64,000 nucleotides of DNA from Epiperipatus broadwayi (Eukaryota; Onychophora; Udeonychophora; Euonychophora; Peripatidae), in assembly GCA_028023455.1 (NCBI GenBank), contig JAQFVV010012396.1, positions 11,697,296-11,761,295 of the forward strand, written 5' to 3'. Shown one piece after another: positions 63,541 through 64,000 of this stretch. The translations under genes were made by a program, and so were the position numbers. Under the pieces are notes generated by a model, which saw only the letters and a list, made by a program, of their open reading frames with translations, searched no databases and was not told the origin of the DNA. The first letter of the stretch is position 1; every line of letters starts with the position of its first letter.

Positions 63541-64000
63541 AGGATATAGAATGAATTTTATTCAACGGTTTGTTAATAAAAAAAAAATGAAGTAAACATT
63601 TTCCAAATGTTTTTATTGTCAAAAATAATCTATTTGCAAAATAAAAGTATATGATAATTTTTTTTTAGTGGTTTAATATACAATACAATATATATAGTTA
63701 AAACATTTGCACAAACTTTAAGATATAAATATTGGAAATTTTACAGAATTTTTAATGTATTAAATTTCAGCCCATAATGTAACCAGGCAAACAATTAGTT
63801 AAAATTTGGCATTAAAAACATATTTTTAAACCAACAGTAGAAACACTTCTATTTTATTATCTTAGCTTATATAAGGATTGTGAATTAGACTTAAATATTT
63901 TATATGTGTAAAAATTTAAAATATCAATGTTCTAAATATTTTCACAAGTAAACAAACCTCTTCCATAAATAATTACATATAGTAATTAGAAAATTGTTAC
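63541..64000. other. AT-rich sequence without recognised features
   Basis: Nothing supportable seen. Confidence 0.4.

Overview
This window is AT-rich, intron-rich animal nuclear DNA. It has long introns, tRNA-derived SINEs, APE-type LINEs, Penelope-like elements, hAT and other DNA transposons, many fold-back MITEs and microsatellites. The species cannot be named from sequence alone. The only host gene I can support has its closest motif match in the ciliary microtubule inner protein 2 (CIMIP2/FAM166, DUF2475) family, which points to an animal with motile cilia or flagella. A block of exactly 500 N (39175-39674) shows this is a scaffold built from two contigs.

The host gene is the key result. 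Five exons with canonical splice sites and matching phases form one 178-residue reading frame, but they lie on opposite strands on the two sides of the 500-N gap. Exons 1 and 2 are on the minus strand of the right contig (61241-61281 and 45358-45527). Exons 3, 4 and 5 are on the plus strand of the left contig (2261-2413, 16648-16803 and 16870-16886). The family signature IPGYxGFVP is split exactly across exons 2 and 3 at a phase-1 junction. Inverting the left contig makes all five exons collinear on the minus strand. The simplest reading is that the left contig is mis-oriented in the scaffold; a real inversion, or two half-seen paralogues, remain alternatives.

Left contig (1-39174): a SINE near 830; exon 3; a 14-kb intron holding a ~1.9-kb unclassified DNA-transposon copy (family D), MITEs, a Penelope-type GIY-YIG remnant and a second SINE type; exons 4-5; a ~3.9-kb cytosine-poor LINE with an SGNH-hydrolase remnant, endonuclease and reverse transcriptase (18063-21948); MITEs; a second D copy (24768-26866); a long hairpin at 29057-29640; a strikingly G-free/G-poor tract from 33414 that contains a fourth, eroded D copy; and a third D copy running into the gap.

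Right contig (39675-64000): a (GATA)n array; several fold-back elements; a 473-bp hAT deletion derivative with target-site duplications; exon 2; a 145-bp near-perfect hairpin; two GIY-YIG Penelope-like fragments each enclosed by inverted terminal repeats (51319-52391 and 56563-57426) with a decayed RTE-type LINE between them (minus strand); a SINE; a 3' fragment of the same LINE family as at 18-22 kb; exon 1 with the probable promoter; and a degenerate LINE-like tract. No rRNA, functional tRNA, CRISPR array or bacterial operon structure is present.
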